Shown: positions 25,901 to 36,369, counted from the stretch's first letter. The stretch is DNA of 64,000 bases from Chytridium lagenaria (GCA_025449115.1 JAHLKC010000023.1:1-64000); one strand, 5' to 3'. Notes: generated by a model from the letters alone, not told the origin. Program-made: numbers and translations.

Positions 25901-26700
25901 GTCCCCTTGGGGAACGTCTGGAGTGCGCGAAGGGCAGCAGCAGCATCAATCTTGGCGGGAGGAGGGGACTGAGGTGACGAGCGGGCAACGGCCGGAAGGG
26001 GTTCTTCTCAGAAAGGCCGAGACTAGGAGGGGCAACCCCCGCGGAGGAGAGGGCACGGACAGCAGCCCCAAGTTGACCATTGTAAATCTTCAGGCGGGCA
26101 CGAAGGATTTGAAGGGCAGATGAGGAGAGGGAGGGAGGGACCTGGTGAGGGAGTGGGGGGAGAGGGAAGGCAGCAAACACGTCAGCAAGCAGGATAAGGA
26201 TGCTTTCTGAGGAGGCACTCCAGGTGAACATGGCGGTGCGGATGGAGGCAGGTTGATGACTGTGGCCACCACAGCAAGGGACCCGGCGCAGAACACACAT
26301 GGGAAACAGAAGCCAGCAAACCCAGGCGGCGACGGAAGTGGGAGAGGCAGAGATAGCATCCAGACAAGCACGTTAAGCATCAGCCACAGGAAGGCGCAGA
26401 GCACAAGACAGGCTACAAACGCTTGGGACCTGACAACAAAGAGCAGTTTTCAGAAAAGAGACATCCAAGACCAGAGCGGGGAGGACCAGCAGGGGCTAGT
26501 GGCACTGCAGGGAGGAGGGAACCAGTAGAAGGAAAGGGGAGGGAGAGACCCTGAATGCTCTGATCAGGGAGCCAAGCCAAGTGACAACCAGGGGTGGAAA
26601 GGAGTCCGGAAGGCAGCCTTAGGGAGCCCAAAAGCAACGGCAACGACAAAGGAAGGAAGAGAGAACATTAGCTGAGAAAAATGAAGAGAGAGGTTATTGG
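22990..26700 (-). mobile_element. Decayed non-LTR-type reverse transcriptase element
   Basis: On the minus strand, in many short frames, this region keeps the landmarks of one RT polyprotein, read from 26700 down. First comes a segment like LKIYNGQLGAAVRALSSAG (about 26100-25980) and a Cys-rich patch (25607-25831). The RT core follows: QLGVGVPGGGEAV (about 24690), AFNKVNRSAFLLRFGS (about 24550), GALLFALVLH (about 24430), and LHPNEFKLEFFWPG (about 24235). A C-terminal domain follows, with WLALPIAGLGQTMTP and RYRLLIPL, then RPADVLFPTWSYG...VDLSGTSPL (about 23130). Numerous stops and frameshifts make it inactive. The catalytic YxDD region is not intact. Landmarks were identified by family pattern, not by search. 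Confidence 0.7.
24780..25610. other. AT-rich segment splitting the RT element
   Basis: About 830 bp with no RT-like sequence lies between the N-terminal part (25610 and up) and the RT core (24770 and down) of the decayed element, so it is probably a later insertion or rearrangement. It contains two small inverted repeats: CAACGTGGTA/TACCACGTTG around 24900-24940 and GCGGGTGCT/AGCACCCGC around 25129-25152. No target-site duplication could be defined by eye. Confidence 0.4.
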
Positions 26701-26820
26701 TTTGATGGGAGGAAGCGATGTGAAGTCAAACACCCTCCAAACCCTTGAATCCACGGCCACAAATTATGGGCTCAATGGGAACGGAAAGGACAATAATGGA
26801 GACTTAGGTCATCATTGTCG

Positions 26821-27472
26821 TCACTTCCCCTTCCTCAACCTCCCGCAGTGGAGCCTGACTGACCCCACCCGGCTGCGACCAACGCCAGCAACGAAACTGG
26901 GAAAAGCGCCACGTCCGCTGTTAGTTGGCCGAGGTCGTGGGAAGACTGAGCTGAAAGCCCTTGGTGACCACTGCCTGCTGCAACGCCACCGGAGGGTTGG
27001 CGAGAATTGTATCCGCGCTGCCGGAAGTCGGCCGACCGGTAAATCCGAGCCCAACGCAGCACAACAACCGCAGCAATCCGGGGGAAGTCCGGGTTGTGAG
27101 ATGCCGGCAGGAGCGGAGACGCCTTCTCCTTTGCCATGGCGGCCTTCTTGCGGAGCGTAGCTGGCGAGAACATACATCTCCACGGCATGGGGGCGGCGGG
27201 ACCCCACAAAGGAGAGCATCTTGATGGCGGCTTCGGGAATCCCAACAGCATGGGTCGGGAGAGTGATTATAGCAGTCCGAAGGTCGTGCTGAGTGGACTG
27301 GGAAAGGCAAGGCAGAGGGAGGATCCCGTGAAAAAGCGCTTCTGAAACAGGAGCAGGGGGGGTATCCCCAGCAAGGATCAGCAATAGCTTCGCGTTTAAA
27401 GGAATGATGGCATCCATGATTCTTCAATTTCCATTGATGCTGTGATTCCAACCTCTGCCTCTGCCTCTCCAC
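26821..27472 (-). pseudogene. Decayed retroelement reading frame (gag/ORF1-like) next to the RT
   Basis: Two overlapping GC-rich open frames on the minus strand (26821-27417 and 26921-27472) lie directly upstream of the RT element in the same direction. One begins MDAIIPLNAKLLLILAGD and is rich in Ala/Pro/Arg, with a Cys cluster (CCGCCAALG). No zinc knuckle is intact. Position and orientation suggest the first reading frame of the RT element, or the remnant of a neighbouring element. This is inference. Confidence 0.35.
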
Positions 27473-27520
27473 TCGTTGCGCTTGGCCTCCTGGGCCAGCC
27501 GGCGAGTCTCTTGCTGCTGA

Positions 27521-29476
27521 TGTGAAGTTTTAGTGGTTTTTCACTTCACACCTTCACTTTAAGGACTAAAGTGATTCCTATTACTTTACGTAAATGGACG
27601 CAACTTACGCGGTCCCAAGTATAAATACACAAAATCCTCTATTATTTTCCCTTACGTTATAGGGTTTTTACCGAAGGAGGTGACATAGACTTTACGCGTG
27701 TTTGAGGTATCGGCGTTGTGTAAAGCTGTGTGTTCTGTGTTTTGTTTGTTTTTGGGTTGTATAAGTGTTTCCAATTCATGTATTACGTTAATTGATGAAT
27801 TCTTGACCTTAAATTCTGCTCTTTGAGATTTGAGGCTCCTCTAGGGCTCTCTTGCCCATGATCCCCCTTGCCATCCACCATTAATATATTCTGGGAATGC
27901 CTGCCTACCCCTCTGCTGTCGCCGCCAGGCTATTTTTCTCGCAGTCAGCTTACTGGGCTGAACCCAAGGAACAAAGGCAGCTTTGGAGCTGGTTGAATCC
28001 CAGTATTTTCGCCTCCTGAGCTGAAGCCTAGTTCTGATCCCCTATCTATTGATGGCAGGATCACAGCATGACAGGCTAGCCATCACTCCTTCCTATGTCC
28101 CCCAATGACGTTATGCAGTGAGCAGAAGCTGCATGCCCTGTGATCTTCTCCTGACCCATCCCTCCCTACCTAGCTTTGACTAGGGCGTAGGGGAGAAGAG
28201 TAAAGGAATTGCTCCAGCAGAGCAAGTCCGCAGAGCACCTAGGGACAGGATGTACTCCTGAATCTAAGTGATGTTAATGTTGTTTGGCGATGGTGTAGGT
28301 GAGTGATCGCGAGATTCTGCTTAATAAAGGGAGAAGGGAACGTGTTTAGTATCTTCTATGTCGACTTACCTTGCTAATAAACCAATATGAGCACCAGATC
28401 GTCTCCTGGCGATCGTGGAGGGCTGAAAACATCCTTGCCTTCCTGCTATGGCACCTTTTGGAACGTGATGATCTCGTTGCCTCACGAGCTGGCACAGGGT
28501 AACTTCACTCATCACCTGCCTGCAGCATCGATCACCGACTCAGGGATGGAATGTAGCCAACCAAGCCTAAGCCAAAGGACACTGACAATGAGGAGGATCC
28601 TTAGGCTCCAAACGCAGCCTTCTGCTTCAAACAGCTGGATTGCGGCTTTACCAGGTGGCAGGGGGTAGAGGGGTGGGCTGCCATCCAAGAAGGAGTGAAG
28701 GGAGATCACGGCGAGGCCACGCGCGTGAGATAGAGGATGGGGAATCAACTCAATATCAACTACTTAATTCAACAGGTACAAATTAAATCAAGAAATCTCT
28801 CATATTAAAGTAATACACAAAATACAAATAAATAGTAGACACAACATATGCACACACACATAAACGGCGCATACGCGCGCCACCTCCTTCAATAAAAACC
28901 TTATAAACGTGGGGAAAAAGTATATATAATAAACCCAAAGGGAAACGAAGGGAGGATTCAATATGACGCGTAAATATACGCGTCCACGCGGGATAAAATG
29001 GAACTCAACGGACTTAGACAAAATGTCCTTATGAGCCATAGGCCATGTGAATAATGTAATTCTTCACAGCCCTGCTTTGCAACGTAGGCTGGAAAGGAAG
29101 TGCACATACAACTGGTGAAAAGGTGATTGAAGCATGGCGGAGAGTGGCTCCCCAACGGCGTGTTCTAGGACGCCAGGTGTATAAGCTACAAGGTATGTTA
29201 TATGTGTTATTGCCCCTTTTATTACTATAAACCCTTGATTGTGAGATGAGAACCCCATCCCTTGATCAGTTCACGAGAACCAAGCCAAATTAACGTCTGC
29301 TGGCCGAGCATTGAGAGTACATCGTCAACGCCAGAAACCAAGCAGGGACTTCCTACCTACAGAAAGGCATGACCCATGTTCCGCTGTAGGCTTGGAACTC
29401 TTGAAGACATCTACCCCATCTCCCCACTCAAATATGAGGACATAGGGAGGGCCAGGTGTAAATAACCAATGATGTC
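27521..29476. repeat. Dispersed repeat R1, copy 1 (carries a 928-bp insertion)
   Basis: Bases 27521-28140 and 29069-29476 match 61476-62427 in the same orientation with many point differences, starting at a TGTGAAGTT...ACTTCACA palindromic edge. The match is interrupted only by 28141-29068, which is absent from the other copy. The repeat includes the TTTACGTAAATGG stretch, the CTGCTGTCGCCGCC stretch and, at its right end, part of the minus-strand coiled-coil reading frame (29330-29917). R1 is therefore a piece of a larger retroelement present at least twice in this window. Confidence 0.85.
28141..29068. mobile_element. Solo-LTR-like insertion, 928 bp, TG...CA, 6-bp GCCCTG duplication
   Basis: This unit begins TGATCTTCTC and ends TTCTTCACA, giving the TG...CA ends of an LTR, and is flanked on both sides by GCCCTG (28135-28140 and 29069-29074). 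The second copy of the host repeat R1 has a single GCCCTG at the equivalent place (about 62093-62098) and no insert, so this is an insertion with a filled and an empty site. An inverted, diverged copy of the same unit occupies 63225-64000. No long open frame is present, as expected of a solo LTR. Confidence 0.75.
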
Positions 29477-29917
29477 GTACTGACGGATGGCGGCCATCTG
29501 GGCTTGGAAGGTCTGCAACGGCCTTGTAGGACCCTGGGAGCGGCGGAAGTGGGGAGGACAGAGGTGGAAACGCTTGAGCATCCAGCAAGGGTGGCGGCGG
29601 GAGCGGGGGTTTGGCCGTGGGAATAGACGGCCCAGAAGGTGGCTGAAGCGGACGGCATTCCAATTCAAGGATGCGGGCCAAAAGATCCGCCTCGCGCTAT
29701 TTCCAACGTCTACGCTCGAGCTCCCATGTCTGCAAATGATCCTGGAAGGCACCCTGCTGAGTGGTAGCCTGCTGCTGGGCCTCCTGAAGTTGAGACTCCA
29801 TGAACTCAAAGCGGGCAGTGATGGCGGCTTCATCTTCTTAACAGATGCCTCCATCCGGGATTGGAGTCTCTCGACAGCTGCAGTTAAAGCTTCCAACCAT
29901 TCTGACATGGGGATGTC
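29330..29917 (-). pseudogene. Decayed coiled-coil reading frame of a retroelement
   Basis: On the minus strand a frame starting MSEWLEALTAAVERLQSRME gives a Glu/Gln-rich heptad-like helix, continuing in another frame as FEFMESQLQEAQQQATTQ and LLARILELECRPL, then a proline-rich stretch (PTAKPPLPPPPLL). At least one frameshift and one in-frame TAG break it. The N-terminal coiled coil followed by a Pro-rich linker resembles the first reading frame (gag-like) of retroelements. Its 3' end is shared with repeat copy 2 at about 62280-62427. Confidence 0.55.
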
Positions 29918-30964
29918 AACCCTGCAGTGGTGGTGGGGGTAGATGATGCCAGTGTTTGGAGTTGTCAATGTCGTAAAGCCCCAGAATTTTGATTTGATCT
30001 CATATTCAATCAATTTGTCAGCTTTCTAATTTAATCCATTTGTCATCTTTTATTTATTCACTTCAATAATAAAAAGAAAACTAATACCCTGATAGCCAGT
30101 AGAACGCTTTCATTCTATACTCTCCTATGAGATATGGCTATTCTTGGGATCCCGGCACTCATCATTTTATTTATTCCATTCCGTCAGCATCATCATCTCT
30201 TCTTTTTCATGCACACTGTTTTTATTATTAGCTGAGAGGGATTGAGCGATTCAGTCATTGATTAAGTGAGAGCAGGGACACTACACATACCTACACCCGT
30301 CATCCCATTCCGAACAACTGCTACTCCTCAAACCCATTCTCATCAGCAAACATACTCCTCAAACCCATCATGGCTCCCTGTGCTGTCGTTGCTGCTCCTA
30401 AATCCTTGTCATCCTCCTCGTCTTTGTCCATAAAGGCCAGAAAGGCTTCCATCGCTGCAGCTGCTGCTGCATCAATCCCCTCAGCCAAAGCAAGTGCTAT
30501 TTTGTACAGGAAAGATTGCCAGATCAACTGTCCATATTGGTGCACATCCATCCATTTGCACAGCCATCAAGGTAAGCAAGCACTATCATATAATCACCTA
30601 TCAACGCCCACATAGCTTCTTCACTTTATAGTGAATATCATCAAGTCACACACATTCACTCAGCCCCTGCCTCTGTCGAACCCCCCCCCCCCCCCAGCAC
30701 CAACCCTGTTCTTCACCTTGGAAGCGTCACACCTCTTTCGGATGATGCAAGAGATGAAGTTGACGTTTCCGGTAAGATAATGTTTCTCTGCATCTTCTCT
30801 TCTACAGTGTAAACTCAACCGCGATTCTTTTCTCGAGCCATTCGCCTCACATTGCAAAATTTTTAGCGCTTTACAAGTTCAGTTAGTGGCAGGAGCCCTC
30901 ATCAACTAACACGCCCCATTTCACATATCCAGGATCTTTTTCACCCACCACTCCAACCCCAAAC
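29918..30964. other. Region between repeat island and small gene; one acidic open frame
   Basis: AT-rich flank. A 76-codon minus-strand open frame (30321-30551) starts MDVHQYGQLIWQSFLYK, has an Ala run and an acidic stretch (DKDEEDDKD), and ends NGFEE. It looks protein-like, but no neighbour exon or family could be identified. A C run (about 30680-30695) is also present. The rest shows nothing. Confidence 0.35.
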
Positions 30965-31624
30965 ATGTCCAAACTGCCTACCACCACGTCCTCCACTTCT
31001 TTCAAACCGACTGTCCTGATTCCTTGACCGCACTTGGACTCCATCGGCGCAAGTCTTCCACTCTGTGCGCGAGGATTTCCCTGTTGGTGAGCATGACGTG
31101 CTGGCTGGTGTTCTGCCATTTTGGGAGGCATTGGACGAATGCCGCAATAACGGAAACATCCAAACTCTTGGTGTCTCTGGTTTCTCTCAGGAAGGACTAT
31201 GTATGGTCCTGCCGTCCGCATTGACAACCTTCCATGTCCATGTAGGGCCTAATGAAGTCATTTTGGCTGAGCTCAAGAGATTGTCGAAAGAACTAAACTT
31301 TGATATTTATGTCCAAGTTAATTCGTCTGGTTAGTATTTAATAACTTTCTGATTATCTGTGAGGTACGGTACTTACTTTAGTATCGCAGAGGTCCTCTCA
31401 GCAAGCTCGATTCAGGAACTTCTTAGCCAGTTCAAGCCTGAAAGCACTCATCACCACGCAACAATCAACCCAGAGTGGGTAGTGAAATACAAAGTCTTTT
31501 CCAAGACAAGAGGAGTGTTGCTAAACAAAGGGTGAGTTTCTTTTGTAACTTCTCTCAGTCATGTTGACAATGTTAACCTTTCCTTCTTCCCTCCAGATAT
31601 TATGTTATGACCACGTCCGAGTAG
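30965..31624 (+). CDS. Small conserved-looking protein of unknown function (three exons, one 1-bp shift)
   Basis: Exons are about 30965-31329, 31390-31531 and 31597-31624, with good junctions (GTTAGT...CGCAG, GTGAGT...TCCAG) and a stop after TTSE. The protein would be about 178 residues. The frame is open from REDFPVGEHDVLAG through FDIYVQVNSSG, EVLSASSIQELL and a final VLLNKGYYVMTT. Near 31025 an extra T puts the start (MSKLPTTTSS) out of frame with the rest. Removing one base from the TT gives a continuous product. I do not recognise the family. The balanced hydrophobic pattern suggests a folded alpha/beta protein. Confidence 0.5.
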
Positions 31625-32416
31625 TTGTCTTTGCAGCTGTGTATCCTAGTCCATAAGTGTCCATCCCACTTCATTCCCTCAACTCTCTGTATTTTGTCGT
31701 TATCGTCTGTAAATCTCGCTTTTTGTTTTCTCCTATGTCGTTTTTTATTATCTCTTCTCTCCTAGTTTTCCTCTTTTAAACATGTGTATCGTCTGTTTTA
31801 TATTTAATGGGTGTATGCCCTTTTCTTTTGGGTTTTTGTGTATATTAGACTTTTTTTGGTCTTGAGTTGATAAACCTTGGTGCAACCTCCCCAGAGAGTT
31901 CATGCGATAGAGAAAGTGATCAGGGACATACCGGCTGGGTATAAAATTGGGATATTCAATGCAGCAAATTTCAATCTACCATTTTTTACCCGTGTTCTTG
32001 TAGTTTTTCTCATTGAACTTACCTTAAAGCTGGTCTTTCATATCGGAACTTACCTTTAAGCTATTGTGCACTAGTCACTTCTAGATGGGCTCTTGCACAT
32101 TGTATCATGAATTGAGCTAACCTTCTGTGATACCAGTGAGAAAAAAGAATATTGGCACTCACATCTTGGCAAATCAATAGTCTTGTGGATGAAAGTAAGC
32201 CCCACATCACCAAGTGCAAGACATATGTTTCAGTATCTTGAAACGGAGGGGAAAGATGGATAATGCGAGTATAAATAAGATGCTTACTGCAGGAACTTTC
32301 AAAGTTTTACTGCGGCTGCAATTAGACATGATCATCTGAGTTAACTGCCGCATCAATACCTATCATTTATTGAGTCGCAACTCCTCAAATACACCAAAAT
32401 AAATATCTATTATCGG
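31625..32416. other. Intergenic region
   Basis: 3' flank of the small gene followed by AT-rich sequence up to the Crypton-like element. No gene, repeat or RNA was recognised. Confidence 0.4.
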
Positions 32417-34956
32417 TTGGGTGAAGCTGGGTGAAGGCAACCTCAACCAATGAAAAGATTTGTTTATTTTTTTTTAAAAAAAAAGATTTGAAAAACAATT
32501 ATTGAAAAATTGCCTATGGGTGAAGGTTGGGTGGAGGTCAATCAACGACCATCATTCCTCACGACGCCGCCCTTCTCCGCCATCCACCACCACGAACACC
32601 TCCCCAGAGGGCGCTCCACCGCCACCCGGCCTCTTCACCCCCACTCCGCACTGGCCACCCTTCCCCTTGCATCGGGTCCTTGAGAACGTTGATGGTGCAA
32701 AGTTGCCCCATTTGCGGATGAAGAGCTCTTGGTCACCCCCGCAGTGATCGCGGAAGCAGAGGAGGATGGGAGCCATGGTCATGTTGCAGAAGTTTCTTGC
32801 TGCATCGGTAAGAGTTGAAGTGTCACGGTCATCAGAAGTCCAGGATCCCTCAGAGGTAATTAGAAAGTTTCAGCTTATCTTCCCCTGATTTCTGCTCCGC
32901 TAATCTAAACCTCTCAGGTAAGTCATTTACCCCACCTCTTCGTTTCCTTTTCTCCCCTGTATTCACCACAACATCATCTTCCCTTGATCTTTTGAGATTT
33001 GGAGATAGGTGTGTGGATGAGCGGGTAGTCTCAAGTTCCATCGTTCCCTCCCCATCCCTTTGCTCCTCTTCTCGTAGACCCGTCTCTCCACCTCCATCCA
33101 CTGCTTGAGCGACGTCTTCCTCCCCTATCTGTCCCTCTTCTTGTGGTTCAATTCCACTTGGATTGGATTTTGTTGCATTGCGTCGTTGAAGAACGTAGAG
33201 TTCAATCAAGGTGAGTAGATCATCCGCCAAAGTTTGGTTGAGGTGCCCCTTCACAATCCTGTTAATGTTGTCGCGAATGGTGGGTGCTGAAGAGTATTCC
33301 TCTGCAGAAATGAGGGCCCGTCGGATGGAATAATCGGGTCGCGCGGGATTGATTTTACAGTGGTCTGCAAAAAAATTGTTCGGCTAATACAGGTAGCTTC
33401 GTAATATCACCGTTATTAGCTATCCTTTGAACGATTTGCAGATCTTGATTGTAAACTGACGTCCACTTGAGCTTAGGGATCACAGATTCGGAGTTGTCCA
33501 TTTGAGTTTTTCGTTTGTATAGTTCCAGGAGTGTGCTCGCGTCCTTCCTGTACTTCGCTGAGCTGGAAATGGATTTGTGCCGTGCGGAGAGCATGATTTC
33601 TGCCTCTCCACCATCACCCCAAACGGCAAAGAGGTAGCCTGTTTTTCGATTTGAGTGAGTGCCAAAAGGTCCCGGTCTCCAAGAGACTTGTGGCAAAGAT
33701 TCTTGTATGCGGTTTGGTAGGCGTCATACGAAATATTATTCTCACGCTCTTGTCTGGGTTTGGTGAGGCGAGAAGAGCCGTTAATTGATCCTTGTCAGGG
33801 AAAAGGAAGCCGGAGACCACGCCAAGAAGTTTGACGTAAATCAGGAGGTGACGAATAGGGCATAATTGAGGAAATGTGTCGTCCCGCCATAAGGTAAGAT
33901 AGACTGGGCTCTTGTCGCTCTTTCCCTTTGCAACGCAATAATCATGTTAGAGAAATAAAATATATATAAATTGTAACCAACCTGTATTTTGATGACCAAG
34001 CTCTCCAGCGTCAAATCTGTCGTTATTAATGAAAGATTCTCCTGAATGTCCTCAAATTCAATATTGATGACTTCATCACACCGCAGGAAAAGACGTATCG
34101 CGATGAGGGTGCAAACCCACAGTTCCAGGTCCCACAAGGTTGTAGCTTCAGAACCGATTAAGTGATCGCGAATGTCCAAGAGTTCATGCGGTAAGATGGC
34201 TGAATCTCCAGAGGCCTGGTAGGATGATCCATTCTTCGTGTTCTCTCCTTTGGTGTGTTTAAGAAGACGACTTTCAGTAGGATTTCCTGCACTCCACACC
34301 TGCGGCACCAGCGGATGCCATCGGCATCCTTTTGGAATCTCGTGAAGAATGGCATTTGCAGCACATAGCTCGCAAACCTCCTTGTAGGGCCCATTTTGCT
34401 TCCGGGTAAGATGTAAATCTCCAATCGCCGAGTACAGTTGGTCAAGGTTGCGCGGGTCCGACCATTTTCCGTCCGTTGGGATTGGCTCCCCCAAAACATC
34501 CTTCACAAGATTATCATCCCGGTCCAAAAGCAATGGATACTCGTCCGGGTCCCTCCTCTTCCATTGGACGTAAAGGTCGATGGATTCCGGCCTCATGGAT
34601 GGGCAAAAATGCTTCGGAGGCTTCTCTTCCAGAATGATGAGGCTATCATAATCCCCAATACGCTCAAAAACTTCCTGAGTCCACGGAAGTGTTTCTCGTA
34701 CGCCCGTTGAGTGTTGGGCTCGTGTTTCATGGAGGTCATGGTCTTGGAAGTCTCCTCCATGACGCATCCTATCCTCTGAATGGCTGCTGCTAGACCCGCA
34801 TCAGCAAGCGCCTGGATGGCTGTTCTTCTCTCGTTGTTCATTTTTTCAACTTTTATTTGCCTTGCCGCAACTTTCGTCCGGCTTCTCTGGAGTTTTTTCG
34901 CTTTTGGTGTCAAAGTTTAAAAATTTAAAGTCCGAATATTGGGTGAAGCTGGGTGA
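32417..34956 (-). mobile_element. Crypton-like tyrosine-recombinase element between 18-bp direct repeats
   Basis: The sequence TTGGGTGAAGCTGGGTGA occurs at 32417-32434 and again, in the same orientation, at 34939-34956. Between them lies a minus-strand tyrosine recombinase gene. The right end has further GGGTGA units (to about 34990), and another similar unit lies at 32517-32537. Cryptons are known to lack terminal inverted repeats and to encode a tyrosine recombinase, so short direct repeats at the edges fit. The exact ends remain to be confirmed with a second copy or an empty site. Confidence 0.6.
32850..34841 (-). pseudogene. Tyrosine recombinase of the Crypton-like element, frameshifted
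   Basis: The likely ATG is 34841-34839 (MNNERRTAIQ). The N-terminal core-binding part includes EPNTQRAYEKHFRGLRKF, then FERIGDYDSLIILEEKPP in another frame. The catalytic arginine is in LRCDEVINIEFEDI (about 34080). An intron of GTTGGT...CAAAG type follows (about 33985-33925). The H-x-x-R box is THSNRKTGYLFAVWG (about 33650). ARHKSISSSAKYRKD (about 33550-33590) supplies the second His and the nucleophilic Tyr candidate. A charged tail follows, with basic patches (KRKRRGG, about 32930). At least three frameshifts separate these parts, so the copy is probably inactive unless they are base-calling errors. In Cryptons the recombinase moves the element by site-specific strand exchange, without DDE chemistry. 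Confidence 0.65.
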
Positions 34957-35548
34957 GAGTGGGTGAAGCAGTGGGTGAGACGTGGGTGAACATATTTAAG
35001 GAAATTGTAGTTTATTTTATTTTTGGGTTTATAATCAGATAAATCAGTTTATACGAGCCAGCATTTCAACTAACCGCTCTCATTTTTTCCAAGTTTCCAT
35101 CTATTGTATCCTTTGTGCGCACAAGCGTGGCCTCTGTAAGCAAAAATCTTTGGTGGACCTAATACTGTACACGTAAGCTCGAATATGGATAACTTTCAAT
35201 AGGGTTCCTTGATATAATATGACAGTAAAATGGGAAGCGCAATGTTAGTTTCTTTTTGGTGCCACCTGTACTCTAAATTCTTGCGACATTGAAGCTGTTG
35301 TACGTGCGAGTGAGGTCAGAAATGGGTAGAGGTTCGTTTTGACGCAGGCGGCTCGTCTAGTTGTGGAAACACTGAATGCATAATATTCTAATCGTTTACG
35401 CACCTTCGCAATGGGTGCATACTAGGCGTGTGATGGTGCCATGGTTATGTTTTAACTATGAGGTGCTGGCAAATACACACCAAGATACCAAAGTCAAAGG
35501 ATCGATCTCCTCCCCCAAAAAAATATACTTAAAAATAGCTCAGCCTAA
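34957..35548. other. Intergenic region
   Basis: GGGTGA-type units continue to about 34990. The rest is AT-rich and shows no gene. Confidence 0.4.
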
Positions 35549-35801
35549 ATAGGAGACACGGAGAGCTGATATATTAGCAAGAAAGAAAAAAGAGCAACGC
35601 ACGAATTTGAGATAGTAAAAAGATTGCGACATCAAAAGAAAGAAACAAAGCGAAATAGAAGAGCAAACAAGAAAATATAGCTGCAAAACATAACACAGCA
35701 GACATAGCAGCAGAACATCAGCAGGAACAGAACCAGCGTCCCAAGTCCTTTCCAGCGTTACGAATATGTAGGTCCTTTGAAAAAATTTCAACACAAAAGC
35801 T

Positions 35802-35882
35802 GTCGCTTTGGCGGAGTGGTTAACGCGGTGCCCTGCTAAGGCATTTCCTTCGGGAGCGCAGGTTCGAATCCTGCAGGCGACG
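35802..35882 (+). tRNA. tRNA-Ser (GCT)
   Basis: 81-nt type II tRNA. The acceptor stem GTCGCTT pairs with AGGCGAC, the D-loop A box is GGCGGAGTGGTTAA, and the anticodon loop is CTGCTAA (anticodon GCT). There is a long variable arm, and the B box is GGTTCGAATCC. No intron. It is followed after 9 bp by a second tRNA-Ser on the same strand. Confidence 0.93.
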
Positions 35883-35891
35883 CAACTGTTA

Positions 35892-35972
35892 GACAACGTG
35901 GCCGAGTGGTTAAGGCGGTTGACTCGAAATCAACTTCTTTCGGGAGCGCAGGTTCAAGTCCTGCCGTTGTCG
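35892..35972 (+). tRNA. tRNA-Ser (CGA)
   Basis: 81-nt type II tRNA. The acceptor stem GACAACG pairs with CGTTGTC, the A box is GGCCGAGTGGTTAA, the anticodon loop is ACTCGAAAT (anticodon CGA), and there is a long variable arm. The B box is GGTTCAAGTCC. A T8 run about 18 bp downstream is the likely pol III terminator. The 9-bp spacing to the preceding tRNA suggests a dicistronic pol III transcript. Confidence 0.92.
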
Positions 35973-35976
35973 CTAA

Positions 35977-36369
35977 CACTGATCTGATTCATTTTTTTTC
36001 CTTTTTGGCTGCGCTGAAAACCGTTAATTGATCGTTAAGAATGTATGTAGAATGGGCGCTGGCGTTGTTTTCAAAAGTGACTCACTTAAATTTATCAGCG
36101 AGCAAAGGATGGTTTTGCTTGTCCGATTTAGGAGGTGGCTTTTTTTCTAACAATTCATTACATTTGTTTTCCTTGCAATTAGCTCGACGTATTGATGGTT
36201 AACAACGGCGATGAATAACGGCCTGGAATTTGTTGGATGATGACGTCTCCACCCAACGCATGTAAATTGCACAGAGTTAGTGAACTCATCAACATTGAAG
36301 GAATCAGTTTTTTCATTGAATTGTGCCAGCAATATGGTTATTTCAAAGAGCCTCTCTTTCCCCCACGAC
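35977..36369. other. Intergenic region
   Basis: Contains the T run that probably ends tRNA transcription (about 35991-35998), and the 3' flank of the minus-strand gene at 36370. Nothing else was recognised. Confidence 0.4.

Larger units (their letters stand above)
35549..35976. repeat. Segment duplicated in inverted orientation (tRNA-Ser pair plus upstream 250 bp), copy 1
   Basis: These roughly 428 bp reappear in reverse orientation as 53886-54076 plus 60071-60313, split there by the chromovirus. Similarity is very high, with only a few single-base differences and small gaps upstream of the tRNAs. It stops a few bases after the second tRNA, where the two copies diverge abruptly. This copy has no insertion and shows the empty target site (TGTTGAAAT where the other copy has TGTCGAAGT). 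Confidence 0.9.

Noticed and set aside
34939..34990. GGGTGA-type units as a telomeric repeat
   Set aside because: Only a handful of degenerate units, not TTAGGG, and tied to the edge of the Crypton-like element.
35540..35896. Cys-containing minus-strand open frame over the tRNA pair (also seen at 53966-54220)
   Set aside because: It is an accidental translation of tRNA sequence, repeated because the tRNA segment is duplicated.
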